Source: Bacteroidia bacterium
Lineage (GTDB): Bacteria; Bacteroidota; Bacteroidia; Bacteroidales; Prolixibacteraceae
Assembly (NCBI GenBank): GCA_026391315.1
Contig: JAPLDT010000045.1
Span: 1-64,000, forward strand
Length of the DNA: 64,000 nt
Direction of reading: 5' to 3'
The notes under the pieces were generated by a model, which saw only the letters and a program-made list of their open reading frames with translations, did no database searches and was not told the origin of the DNA. Positions within the stretch are counted from its first letter, which is position 1, and every line of letters begins with the position of its first letter. This document shows, in pieces, positions 1-8,600 of this stretch. A program made the position numbers and the translations under genes.

Positions 1-1756
1 CCATGATGTCTTTGATCTTGTTTCCATCACAGACAATAGAAAACTTGGGATGGTCATTTCCTTTAACCGGAATGAGTTTGAGGTGATCTTTTTCCAGTTG
101 TTCCTTTTCGTACATAAATTGGCGGTTCAGGTCATTCACCAATCCATTAAGGTTGTAAAACTGTTTTTCCACCTTTTCGACTCCGCTCTGAATCTTCGAA
201 AGTTTGATGGTATCGCTGAAAACATGTAGCAAGATCTGACAATTTCGCGTGATGATCTGTAAATAATTAAGTCGTTCGGGGCGCGAGACTTCATCGGTCA
301 GCAATACATTGGAAAATCCGACTATGGCATTCAGCGGTGTGCGCACTTCATGCGAAATATTCTGCAAGAAGGCAGCCTTGAGCATATCGGCTTCCTCCGC
401 TTTTTTTCTAGCCTCTTCAATGGCCAGGACAGCAAATTTTTGTTTGGATATGTCTCTGGAAACCGCCATGACTGAGATGGAGTTTAGTTTCACCATCCTC
501 ATCTCAAAGAAACATGATCCTTTACCTTTTACTTCCAGGGCATATTCGATGGTTTCTATACTGTTTTTTGAGATAACAGTTTTTATCGATTTACTAACCT
601 GGCTGACCATCCTGGCAGAAAAACCTACCTCAAAAATTGTGCTTCCAATAATTTCACTGGCAAGCATGTCAATACCACTATCCGATTTAGGGACATAATC
701 AATGTAAGTTCCATCCTTGTCAATAACGAAAAACATATCCGGAATAGTTTCCAGCAGAAGCTTGTAACGGTGTTTATTGAAGTTCAGCTCCTTCAGGGTG
801 TTTTTGATGCTGGTGATGTTCTCGAAGAAAAAGATCATCTGGTCATTGTCGACAGGAATCGAGCTTACCCGGTACCATTTCCCGGTATGCGGCACCAATA
901 TATCTTTCTTGATACGCTTAACCGGATCAATCAATGATTGCCAATCCACTTCATCCCTGAATAATTTTTGAAACAAAAGATGCGCTGGCATTTCCCTGAC
1001 TTCTGAGTTCCGAACCTCAAAAAATTCTTCAAAGGCTGGATTTATGTAGGTTACAGTGTATCCGGTACGCTCTCCTAATTCATCCCTGTCAATTGAAAAC
1101 CGGAGAATTCCTTCAAAGAATTGATGGAATATGCGGGTTTGGTTTTCACGGAGCGAATCAATGATTAGGTTCTTCCCAGCCAACTGTTGATGTGAAATCA
1201 GGTATAAAATGAATCCAGACAGACTTATAAGAAGATAAATCAACAAAGGATGCAAGGTTCCCGTCAGGTCCCAGTTAAGCTTAAAAAGAAGGTCCTTATC
1301 AGCGAATGCGATAAGATGTCCTATCAACATTGAAGTTGTAACAAGCAGATAAGCAGCTATTTGACGTCTTTTTTCTGAAAATAGCAAGAAAAAAGCAATG
1401 CCAACTAAGTATAGGTTAATTTCATACTGGAAGGATGATTGTGGAGGGAACAGTGCAAACTGAGGGGAAATCATCAGAAAATAGGCAGGAACAGGGATAA
1501 ACACCAGCGAATTTAATGCGGAATTTTTTTTCCCCTCCATAAGAAAGAACAGAACAAGGATGAATATACCCATGAATGAGAGCGCCGGCACGAAATAGCT
1601 TCCTTGGAAAAAATTAAACAGATCAAGGACGATGACTACCAGAGCCCCGGCCAGCAACAGGAGATCGAGATAGAAAAAGAACATGATAAGCCCCAGTTCC
1701 TGTTTGGTTAACAGGGCATATTTACCTTTAAATCCGCTTTCTGTTTTTTTTGGCAT
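1..1756 (-). CDS. PAS-domain membrane histidine kinase, C-terminus cut by window edge
   Basis: This reading frame is absent from the supplied track because it has no stop inside the window. It starts at an ATG just after an in-frame TAG and stays open for about 585 codons to base 1. The N-terminal 200 or so residues hold about six hydrophobic membrane segments. Two PAS-like regions follow (around RIFHQFFEGI and YKLLLETIPDMFFV), then a HisKA domain with the H-box SHEVRTPLNAI near residue 480. The ATP-binding domain is largely lost beyond the left edge, so a receiver domain cannot be excluded. It is probably a sensor kinase that autophosphorylates on the H-box histidine in response to a membrane or cytoplasmic signal, which is unknown. 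It is divergent from pruA. Confidence 0.9.
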   Translation of the reverse strand, partial: MPKKTESGFKGKYALLTKQELGLIMFFFYLDLLLLAGALVVIVLDLFNFFQGSYFVPALSFMGIFILVLFFLMEGKKNSALNSLVFIPVPAYFLMISPQFALFPPQSSFQYEINLYLVGIAFFLLFSEKRRQIAAYLLVTTSMLIGHLIAFADKDLLFKLNWDLTGTLHPLLIYLLISLSGFILYLISHQQLAGKNLIIDSLRENQTRIFHQFFEGILRFSIDRDELGERTGYTVTYINPAFEEFFEVRNSEVREMPAHLLFQKLFRDEVDWQSLIDPVKRIKKDILVPHTGKWYRVSSIPVDNDQMIFFFENITSIKNTLKELNFNKHRYKLLLETIPDMFFVIDKDGTYIDYVPKSDSGIDMLASEIIGSTIFEVGFSARMVSQVSKSIKTVISKNSIETIEYALEVKGKGSCFFEMRMVKLNSISVMAVSRDISKQKFAVLAIEEARKKAEEADMLKAAFLQNISHEVRTPLNAIVGFSNVLLTDEVSRPERLNYLQIITRNCQILLHVFSDTIKLSKIQSGVEKVEKQFYNLNGLVNDLNRQFMYEKEQLEKDHLKLIPVKGNDHPKFSIVCDGNKIKDIM

Positions 1757-1925
1757 CTATATCCAAACGGCTACATGATGATTCATAAATAAATACAAAT
1801 TCTATCTCGAAAGTATAAAGGTGACATTTATTAGCAAATTTGAGACAGAGATCCCCTAGATTTGCATGATCAATATTAATAGTTGGTCAGTTCAATCTAA
1901 TGCAATAATACAAAAAATCAACAAT

Positions 1926-3560
1926 ATGTCAACTGGATTCTACAATGTACCAATTCCTGTTAATGAGCCGATAAAAAGTTATGCTCCCGGATCACCAGAA
2001 CGTCTTGAATTGCAGCAAAAAATTCAGGAATTGCGGGCTAAGCAGGTCGATTTGCCCATGATCATCAATGGGCAGGAGGTCAGATCCGGTAAAAAAGTGG
2101 AGATGTTTCCGCCTCATGATTTGGCACACAAACTTGGATGTTATCACCTGGGAGATAAAACGCATGTGTTGCAAGCGATTGAGGCAGCCTTAAAAGCTAA
2201 AAGTGAGTGGGCCAATACCCCATGGCAACATCGTGCTGCCGTAATTCTCAAGGCTGCTGATCTGATTGCAGGGCCCTACCGCTCCAAAATCAATGCTGCT
2301 ACCATGTTAGGCCAATCAAAAAATGCCTACCAGGCCGAGATTGATGCTGCCTGCGAATTGGCTGATTTCTACCGTTTTGGCGTAAAATGCATGACAGAAA
2401 TTTATGCCATGCAACCACAGTCAAATCCAGGCATATGGAATTACAACGAATTTAGGCCTTTAGAGGGATTTGTATTCGCGCTAACACCTTTTAACTTCAC
2501 CTCTATTGCGGGGAATTTACCTGTGGCTCCGGTCATCATGGGAAATGTTTCCGTATGGAAGCCTGCGAAAACGGCGGTTTACTCTGCCAGTGTGATCATG
2601 GAAATATTAATGGAAGCAGGTCTGCCAGCAGGAGTAATCAACCTTGTCTTTGTATCCGGACCCGCGGCTGGGGAGGTGATTTTCTCCCACCCCGATTTTG
2701 CCGGGATCCATTTTACCGGATCAACCGGTGTCTTTCAGGATATCTGGAAAACTATTGGCGCAAATATCTCGAATTACAAATCCTATCCGCGCATTGTTGG
2801 AGAGACAGGTGGCAAAGACTTTATATTTGCCGATCCGACTGCCGATACCACTGCTCTGGCAACTGCCATCGTACGGGGATCCTTTGAGTACCAGGGGCAA
2901 AAATGTTCTGCGGCCTCCAGGGTTTATGTTCCCAGATCTATATGGGCGGAGACCTGGACCAAATGCGAAGGTCAACTCAGCAGGGTAAAGATGGGACCTC
3001 CCGAAGATTTCACCAATTTTGTCAATGCAGTGATTGATCAGGCCGCCTTCGACAAACTCAAAGGATTCATCGACCAGGCCCGAAAAGATGCTGATGCCAA
3101 GGTAATTTATGGTGGGAAATGTGACAGAACTATCGGTTATTTTATAGAGCCTACCGTCATATTAGCAAAAGATCCTCAATACATTACCATGAAGGAGGAA
3201 CTTTTTGGACCAGTAGTTACCATCTTCGTTTATGAAGATGATCAGTTGGAGCAAACACTGACAATATTGGATGAAACTTCCCTTTATGCATTGACTGGCG
3301 CTATTTTTTCCCAAAGTCGTTACTCCATCGACCACATGACCCGCAGGTTGACAAATGCGGCAGGTAATTTCTATATCAACGATAAACCCACAGGCGCTGT
3401 CGTCGGACAACAGCCTTTTGGTGGAGCCAGAGGCTCAGGCACCAACGACAAGGCGGGTTCAGTTTTCAACATGTTGCGCTGGGTTTCTATCCGTACCATC
3501 AAAGAGACCTTTGTCTCTGCCAGGGACTTTACCTATCCCAATTTTCTGGCAGATAAATAA
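1926..3560 (+). CDS. pruA: L-glutamate gamma-semialdehyde (1-pyrroline-5-carboxylate) dehydrogenase
   Basis: Oxidises glutamate semialdehyde to glutamate with NAD+, the second step of proline breakdown. The protein is a full-length aldehyde dehydrogenase: the general-base Glu lies in GETGGKD (about residue 293) and the catalytic Cys in QGQKCSAAS (about residue 327), followed by the C-terminal GQQPFGGARGSGTNDK. The ORF track starts at 1866, but family members begin at MSTGFYNVPIP, so I take the ATG at 1926, giving about 544 aa. A possible -7 box (TAGATTTG, 1857-1864) lies just ahead of the upstream ATG, which also favours the inner start. There is no proline dehydrogenase domain or neighbour. 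Confidence 0.95.
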   Translation: MSTGFYNVPIPVNEPIKSYAPGSPERLELQQKIQELRAKQVDLPMIINGQEVRSGKKVEMFPPHDLAHKLGCYHLGDKTHVLQAIEAALKAKSEWANTPWQHRAAVILKAADLIAGPYRSKINAATMLGQSKNAYQAEIDAACELADFYRFGVKCMTEIYAMQPQSNPGIWNYNEFRPLEGFVFALTPFNFTSIAGNLPVAPVIMGNVSVWKPAKTAVYSASVIMEILMEAGLPAGVINLVFVSGPAAGEVIFSHPDFAGIHFTGSTGVFQDIWKTIGANISNYKSYPRIVGETGGKDFIFADPTADTTALATAIVRGSFEYQGQKCSAASRVYVPRSIWAETWTKCEGQLSRVKMGPPEDFTNFVNAVIDQAAFDKLKGFIDQARKDADAKVIYGGKCDRTIGYFIEPTVILAKDPQYITMKEELFGPVVTIFVYEDDQLEQTLTILDETSLYALTGAIFSQSRYSIDHMTRRLTNAAGNFYINDKPTGAVVGQQPFGGARGSGTNDKAGSVFNMLRWVSIRTIKETFVSARDFTYPNFLADK

Positions 3561-3585
3561 GATTCCTCCTTTTGATCCCTTTTTA

Positions 3586-3629
3586 TTGCAGGCAGATTTT
3601 CTAACTTTGTGTAGATAATCTGCCTGCAA
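3586..3629. promoter_or_regulatory. 13-bp perfect inverted repeat ending 2 nt before the divIC-like start
   Basis: TTGCAGGCAGATT is matched exactly by AATCTGCCTGCAA across an 18-nt loop. A TAnnTTTG-type -7 sequence (TAACTTTG, 3602-3609) lies in the loop. It could be the pruA transcript end, an operator, or a leader hairpin covering the ribosome-binding region of the next gene. There is no U-tract after it, so a simple intrinsic terminator is less likely. Confidence 0.5.
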
Positions 3630-3631
3630 CA

Positions 3632-3934
3632 ATGAAAGCGCTATTCTCCCGGAAGCTGTTAAAACCTTTAGCAAACAAATATCTGATTGCTTTCATTGTT
3701 TTCAGCGTTTGGATGATTTTTATTGACGACAACAACATTTTTTTTCTCCGGAAAAATGTCAATAAACTGAAGGAATACCGCGTCGAGAAGGCCTATTTTC
3801 TCGAGAAAATCCGCAAAGATAGTATTCATCTGCAGGAGATGAAAGCCAATGCAAAGAACCTCGATAAATTTGCACGTGAAGAATTTCTGATGAAAAAGAA
3901 AGATGAAGATATTTTTCTTATCATTGAGAAATAA
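3632..3934 (+). CDS. Septum formation initiator (FtsB/DivIC-like)
   Basis: A 100-residue bitopic membrane protein of the FtsB/DivIC family, a small divisome scaffold that pairs with FtsL-type proteins. It shows a short cytoplasmic N-terminus, one membrane segment (LIAFIVFSVWMIFI, about residues 19-33), then a charged coiled-coil stretch and the family's ending around FAREEFLMKKKDEDIFLI. The length is normal for Bacteroidota. It follows pruA in the same direction; the inverted repeat at 3586-3629 ends just before its ATG. The assignment rests on architecture and the C-terminal motif; the exact symbol (ftsB or divIC) is not decided. Confidence 0.85.
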   Translation: MKALFSRKLLKPLANKYLIAFIVFSVWMIFIDDNNIFFLRKNVNKLKEYRVEKAYFLEKIRKDSIHLQEMKANAKNLDKFAREEFLMKKKDEDIFLIIEK

Positions 3935-3990
3935 AAATCCATCTTCAATTGTCAATATCCAATTGTCAATTGTCCATAATTTAAGAGCCA

Positions 3991-4575
3991 ATGTTGCTGG
4001 ATCTGGACATATTTAAAATTGAGAGCAAGCTAAAGCCTAAGCAGGGTAGGGTACTCATTGCGGAACCATTTCTTCCGGGTGATTATTTCAGCCGTTCCAC
4101 GGTATTGCTTGTCCAATGCTCTGAGGAGGGCGATGTTGGATTTATACTCAATAAGCCTACCGATCTGTTGGTCCGGGATCTCTTCAAAGGATTCCCTGAT
4201 TTTGATGCCAATGCCTTTCTCGGCGGACCAGTCAGTAACGACAAACTCTTTTTCCTTCATACCCTTGGCGATAAAATTCCCGACAGCCTGCCAGTCAGCG
4301 GAGACCTTTTCTGGAGCGGGAATTTTGATCATTTGACAGCGCTCATCAGCGCCGGATTGGTCGAGGAGAAGGAGGTGCGGTTCTTCCTTGGATATGCTGG
4401 CTGGAGCGCTGGTCAGCTGGCAACCGAAATTGCGGATCATTCGTGGGTCGTCGTTGAACCGACAGTAGAAACGATTCTTTCGAGCGACGAAAATTTCTGG
4501 AACGAAAGCATCCAATCGATTGGCGGCAATGCCCTGCTCTGGCAGAATTTCCCTGAAAACCCCGAATTAAACTGA
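3991..4575 (+). CDS. yqgE: YqgE/AlgH family protein (UPF0301)
   Basis: A 194-residue cytoplasmic protein of unknown biochemical role. Family signatures are visible: GRVLIAEPFLPGDYFSRSTVLL near the N-terminus, GFILNKPT, FLGGPVSNDKLFFLH and RFFLGYAGWSAGQL. The length matches the family. The short spacer before it contains repeated CAATTGTC words. Its stop codon ends at the base before the 3' end of the convergent thioredoxin-like gene, so the two genes abut tail to tail with no terminator between. In related genomes this gene commonly lies near a class IV aminotransferase, as it does here one gene away. Confidence 0.92.
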   Translation: MLLDLDIFKIESKLKPKQGRVLIAEPFLPGDYFSRSTVLLVQCSEEGDVGFILNKPTDLLVRDLFKGFPDFDANAFLGGPVSNDKLFFLHTLGDKIPDSLPVSGDLFWSGNFDHLTALISAGLVEEKEVRFFLGYAGWSAGQLATEIADHSWVVVEPTVETILSSDENFWNESIQSIGGNALLWQNFPENPELN

Positions 4576-5886
4576 TTAAAGCGTTCCGGCCTGCATCTTT
4601 GTGAGTGCCTCTTTTAGCCCATTTTGCATGAGATGCAATGAATCACTGATAGCTATAGCCTTCTTTTGCCAGTCAATGGCATCCTTTTTCCCGCCAAATC
4701 GGTAAAGAATCCTTGCATAGGTATCAATGAACGCTGGCACATTGTATTTCAATGTCATTTCAGATAATTTTAATGCAAAGGCAAGTTTCTCTTTGTCATC
4801 TGTCGATTCAAATATTGTAAAAGCGATATCGTTTAATTCATTTCCTGTTTGATAAAGGAATCCTCCTTTCGTGAAAGAACCATCAGGTCGCTTGATGATT
4901 CGATTCATTTCAACTGTCCGTACAGAATCTATATTCAACTTGCTGTAAAATTCCCGGAAATAGCCTCGTGAAAGATTGTAGTAGGTATTGAAATCTTTTT
5001 TTACCTCCTTGTAAAATTCGAGATCGAGTTTTTCGGCTGCTTTGAATCCCTCTCTCTTGCTTTCACCATACATTCCCCGAATGAAATTGTTTACATAATA
5101 CAGATAATCCTGACTTTTTTCGCGAAACAATTTACTTTTTGATTTTGTCAATACTTTCTGGTTGATTTTTATCCGCTCCTCCATCGGAAATGATTCAAAA
5201 ACCTTTTTGAACAAGGGATAATCCTGTCTTATTAAGTTATACACCCTCGAATTGACCAATGGTGCAGATTGAATGAGAAAGGATAATTCCGATTCGTCCC
5301 TAAGTTCCCTGATAGTCAGATTTTCTATATAATTCTCAATTAAACTATCTGTATTAAAATTCTGTTCATTCAGTTTGGTTATGAACGTCTTAAGTGACTC
5401 TCTTTGTAAGCCATTCTTAGCAATAGCTTCTGTATAAGGTTTAAAAGGAGGATTTTCTTTTGTTGCCAAAGCTTTGGCAGCCAATTTGAAATACTCGTTT
5501 TTATTGGACGTGCTGAAGTTATTCAGTGAGGCCAAATAGTTCCCTTTGGAATCGACAAAGAGTGAAGTGGGTAAGTTGGGGTAAAGGTAATAGGAGGATA
5601 GTATTTGTTTGTAATCTTCGCTGTTGTTCAAGACTTTTAGACAGATGAATTTTGAAAAAAGGGCGCTCAATTCATCTCCTGAAAGTCCACTCTCAGCAAC
5701 ATCATTACATTGAAGGCAGTCACTCTCTAACTGGATAAACAGAATCTGATTGGTCTTTGTAGCTTTCGACAAGGCCTCATTGAAACTGAGATTTTCAAAC
5801 TTTAGGGATTGGGCATTGACATTGGTTGAGAAACATAAAGCGAATACTAACAATACGGAGCATTGAATCCAGGTAATTGATCTCAT
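4576..5886 (-). CDS. Secreted thioredoxin-like protein with long C-terminal helical domain
   Basis: A 436-residue protein with a signal peptide ending at NVNAQS (about residue 25). A thioredoxin-like domain follows (about residues 30-140), with DCLQC as its CxxC pair and a cis-Pro region at YLYPNLPTSLFV. The remaining 290 residues look alpha-helical, and the end (YARILYRFGGKKDAIDWQKKAI) resembles a TPR repeat. It probably acts in the periplasm in thiol-disulfide exchange or as a redox-linked binding protein. The substrate is not recognisable. It is convergent with yqgE. Confidence 0.8.
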   Translation of the reverse strand: MRSITWIQCSVLLVFALCFSTNVNAQSLKFENLSFNEALSKATKTNQILFIQLESDCLQCNDVAESGLSGDELSALFSKFICLKVLNNSEDYKQILSSYYLYPNLPTSLFVDSKGNYLASLNNFSTSNKNEYFKLAAKALATKENPPFKPYTEAIAKNGLQRESLKTFITKLNEQNFNTDSLIENYIENLTIRELRDESELSFLIQSAPLVNSRVYNLIRQDYPLFKKVFESFPMEERIKINQKVLTKSKSKLFREKSQDYLYYVNNFIRGMYGESKREGFKAAEKLDLEFYKEVKKDFNTYYNLSRGYFREFYSKLNIDSVRTVEMNRIIKRPDGSFTKGGFLYQTGNELNDIAFTIFESTDDKEKLAFALKLSEMTLKYNVPAFIDTYARILYRFGGKKDAIDWQKKAIAISDSLHLMQNGLKEALTKMQAGTL

Positions 5887-6015
5887 TTTGATAAGAATTT
5901 AGGTTTCAAGCAAAATAATCTAAGATAGGTCAATTGGTTTACAAGGATGTTACTGCTAAAGTACAAAAAAATGGTTGAGAAAATAGTTCATTCCCCCATT
6001 TTTAATCTGTAATTT

Positions 6016-6870
6016 TTAATTTGTAATTCTTTCCTCCCTGTCCTTTCTGGCTAGCGCGGAAAGCTTCTCTGCTATCAATTGCGTTTTTGTGCTGAAGTAG
6101 CGCCGGTCTTCGAGGCCGAGTACTTTCTGAATACCGTTGCTGGAGTCAAAAAGAAACAACTCTTCTGCTTGCAGCAATTCATCCGGGGAAATTTTTTCTT
6201 TCTCGACCGGTTCAAAACCGGCATCTTTGGCGCTTCGGATGACCTGCTCCCTAATTGCACAAATGTAGCCGCCTTCCCTCTCAGCAGTAAAAAAGAGCTG
6301 ATCCTTATTGAGCCAGGCAAAGGAACCATCCAGCGTTTCGCATGCATTACCCTCCTTGTTAAGCAAAATTATATTGGGCTGGTTAAACTCTTTGGCCCGG
6401 CGTGTTGCACATTGCCTGACGAATAGTCCCGATGTGGCATAGCCCGAAATTTCATGAATTTCCTGGAGTTGATCCCTGAAGATTGAGATAAGCAGTCCTG
6501 GTTCAACAGTCGGATAATAGCCTCTCGGTATCTCTTCCGCACGCAGAAGCATATTGATTTTTGAATCGGAAGGGAATATCTGAATCACTATTTTTGCTGC
6601 CAGATAGAGTTTGTTTTTGTTCAGCAATCTTGACACATCCTTGCGCAGATATCTTCCATCCACATCGATCAATCCGGTAAGGTCAGTACCAATGGTGGCC
6701 GCAGTCGCCATAAGATGGCTGCTGATCGATTCAACAAACAGAACTTCATTGTGTTCTGCCCTGAAAGACTCACAGAACCCTTCTGCCTGTTGCACCATAT
6801 CCGCAACAGTAAAAACTGCATCAGTTTCCTTGTGAAACCGACCGTTAAGTAAGAAGTATCCGCCTTTCAT
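6016..6870 (-). CDS. Class IV aminotransferase-fold protein lacking the PLP lysine
   Basis: A 284-residue protein matching the branched-chain aminotransferase/aminodeoxychorismate lyase fold along its length: an N-terminal strand region (YFLLNGRFHKE), NIILLNKEGNACETLDGSFAW where active enzymes have LNxxGxxxExxxSN, and a C-terminal GIQKVLGLEDRRYF. Active relatives carry SGFKTGNALL just before this; here the same-length segment is SGYATSGLFV, so the lysine that forms the PLP aldimine is alanine (about residue 145). It may therefore be catalytically dead or do something else. Position near yqgE is the usual one for the family. The family call is good; any reaction is doubtful. Confidence 0.75.
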   Translation of the reverse strand: MKGGYFLLNGRFHKETDAVFTVADMVQQAEGFCESFRAEHNEVLFVESISSHLMATAATIGTDLTGLIDVDGRYLRKDVSRLLNKNKLYLAAKIVIQIFPSDSKINMLLRAEEIPRGYYPTVEPGLLISIFRDQLQEIHEISGYATSGLFVRQCATRRAKEFNQPNIILLNKEGNACETLDGSFAWLNKDQLFFTAEREGGYICAIREQVIRSAKDAGFEPVEKEKISPDELLQAEELFLFDSSNGIQKVLGLEDRRYFSTKTQLIAEKLSALARKDREERITN

Positions 6871-6911
6871 ACGGAAATAATTTGTTTTTTAATTGCCGTA
6901 TGGAACTCGCA

Positions 6912-6927
6912 TCCGCCAGCTGGCGGA
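6912..6927. repeat. Perfect 16-bp palindrome (TCCGCCAGCTGGCGGA)
   Basis: A GC-rich perfect palindrome in the short, otherwise AT-rich spacer between the aminotransferase-like and rhomboid genes. It looks like a REP-type intergenic element; no poly-T follows it. Confidence 0.6.
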
Positions 6928-6961
6928 CCATCACCATTTGTATACAAAGCCAATGCTCGTT

Positions 6962-7588
6962 TCATAAATGTCCGGAAGGTGAAAACAGCATGGTGACAAA
7001 GTCCATAAAGAGCGAAGGACGAATAATCATTGGCGTGCAAAATCCGATGACCGCACCCAGAAAGTGGGCATCATGACCTATGTTATCCATCTTTTTGCGG
7101 CTCATGTAAAAAGAGTAATAGAGGTAGAGCAAGCCAAAGATGATTCCGGGCATGGGAAGTACCCCGAAAAAATAGATGGGCTCCCATGGATTGAAAAATA
7201 TGGCTGCAAAAAGTACGGCAGAAACAGCACCGGAGGCGCCTACTGCATTGTAATAGACATTATTCCGTTGCTTTATTAGTGACCATAAACTCGAAAACAC
7301 CACGGATCCAACGAACATCGCGATATAATAATAGGACGAGTTACCTCCAAAAAAAAGCTCGAAATAGTGTTCAACTACCGCTCCGAACGACCACAAGACG
7401 ATCATGTTCACCAACAGATGTTCCCAATTGGCATGTACTAGAGCGTGAGTTAACATTCTGTAATACTGTTTCTTGTGATAAATCTGAAACGCATTGAACT
7501 GAAATTGTTTCATGACTTCCCTGTTAGAAAAAGCCATAATGGATGTCAATGTAATGATGATGATAAACATGAGGGTAATTGATGCCAT
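6962..7588 (-). CDS. Rhomboid family intramembrane serine protease
   Basis: A 208-residue six-helix membrane protease that cuts substrates inside the bilayer. The catalytic serine is in GASGAVSA (TM4) and the partner histidine in HDAHFLGAVIGF (TM6). HANWEHLLVNM in the second helix supplies the conserved His/Asn of the oxyanion site. The protein is of minimal length for a bacterial rhomboid, with no extra cytoplasmic domain. Its start lies 3 nt from the holA stop on the same strand, so it is probably cotranscribed with holA and the AMP nucleosidase gene. Confidence 0.92.
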   Translation of the reverse strand: MASITLMFIIIITLTSIMAFSNREVMKQFQFNAFQIYHKKQYYRMLTHALVHANWEHLLVNMIVLWSFGAVVEHYFELFFGGNSSYYYIAMFVGSVVFSSLWSLIKQRNNVYYNAVGASGAVSAVLFAAIFFNPWEPIYFFGVLPMPGIIFGLLYLYYSFYMSRKKMDNIGHDAHFLGAVIGFCTPMIIRPSLFMDFVTMLFSPSGHL

Positions 7589-7591
7589 GGA

Positions 7592-8596
7592 TCAGAGGTG
7601 TAAAATTTTGTAAGTTAATTCGCGCATAAGCTCTCCATTTTCAGTCGTTCCGCCGCGGGCGCCTTTCGACCGGAGGTCGTATTCCCTTAGCAACGACAAT
7701 ACCAATACGGCTTTCTGCAGCGGATAGTTTCTTCCGGCAATGAGATAGTCCTTGACAAAAAACGGACTGACACCCAATTTTTGAGCAACTTCACCTTCGT
7801 CATTCTTGTTTACCAGGGTATGATAGGTTAAGATCTTTCTAAAATAGGTAACCAGAATCGATACAATCATTTGAATGGAATTGGATTTCTGGTTCTCAAT
7901 AAAGTAGTTGACAATTCTGTTGGCATTGTACAGATCCCTGTATCCAAGCGCTTTTTGAAATTCGAAGGCATTGTACTCTTTGCTGATACCAATGTTTTTC
8001 TCCACATCATCTACCGAGATGCTGGTTCCGGGTACGGCCGAAAAAATTATCTTATCTAGCTCATTGACAATTCGTTGCAAATTATTTCCAATGTGGTCGG
8101 TGATCATCTGCACGGCCTTGTGTTCGATGCCCAGATGTTTTGTCTTGAGGTAATTGACAATCCAGTCAGGAATCTTGTACTCCCTCACCACTGCGGATTC
8201 CATATAAACGCCGTGTTTGCCTATTGCTTTGTATAACTTTTTGCGTTTGTCAATGGTTTTGTATTTGTAACACAATACCAGCAGGGTAGAGGGAGCCGGC
8301 CTTTCAACATAGGGAGCCAGTTCGTCAATATCCTTGATATTCTGAGCCTCCCTTACGACCACAACCTGACGGTCGGCCATCATGGGGTAACGGCGGGCAG
8401 CAGTCAGGATATGGTCCAGAGTGATATCTTTTCCGTAAAGCAGTGTTTGGTTGAAGGCTTTTTCGCTCTCTGACAGAACATTTTCGAGGATATAATCGCT
8501 GATCAAATCGATGTAATAGGGCTCTTCTCCCTCCAGAAAATAGACGGTGCCGTAATTTTTATTTTTTAGGTCTGTAAGGATATTGTGGAAATCCAT
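7592..8596 (-). CDS. holA: DNA polymerase III subunit delta
   Basis: The clamp-loader delta subunit (334 aa) that opens the beta clamp. The N-terminal region NYGTVYFLEGEEPYYIDLISDYI corresponds to the AAA+-like domain, which as expected lacks a working Walker A. The middle segment contains HIGNNLQRIVNELDKII, the typical delta lid region, and the C-terminus has the collar helices (KNDEGEVAQKLGVSPFFVKDYL). The length is normal. It lies 4 nt from the AMP nucleosidase gene and 3 nt from the rhomboid gene in a tight operon. The HsdR-N-like nuclease-domain gene divergent to this group is its customary neighbour in Bacteroidota. Confidence 0.93.
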   Translation of the reverse strand: MDFHNILTDLKNKNYGTVYFLEGEEPYYIDLISDYILENVLSESEKAFNQTLLYGKDITLDHILTAARRYPMMADRQVVVVREAQNIKDIDELAPYVERPAPSTLLVLCYKYKTIDKRKKLYKAIGKHGVYMESAVVREYKIPDWIVNYLKTKHLGIEHKAVQMITDHIGNNLQRIVNELDKIIFSAVPGTSISVDDVEKNIGISKEYNAFEFQKALGYRDLYNANRIVNYFIENQKSNSIQMIVSILVTYFRKILTYHTLVNKNDEGEVAQKLGVSPFFVKDYLIAGRNYPLQKAVLVLSLLREYDLRSKGARGGTTENGELMRELTYKILHL

Positions 8597-8600
8597 GCAA

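Noticed and set aside
309-971. Plus-strand ORFs of 129 and 64 aa
   Set aside because: They are shadows of the minus-strand histidine kinase, whose frame is open from 1756 to the left edge.
4030-4515. 161-aa minus-strand ORF
   Set aside because: Fully antisense to yqgE, which has the clear family motifs.
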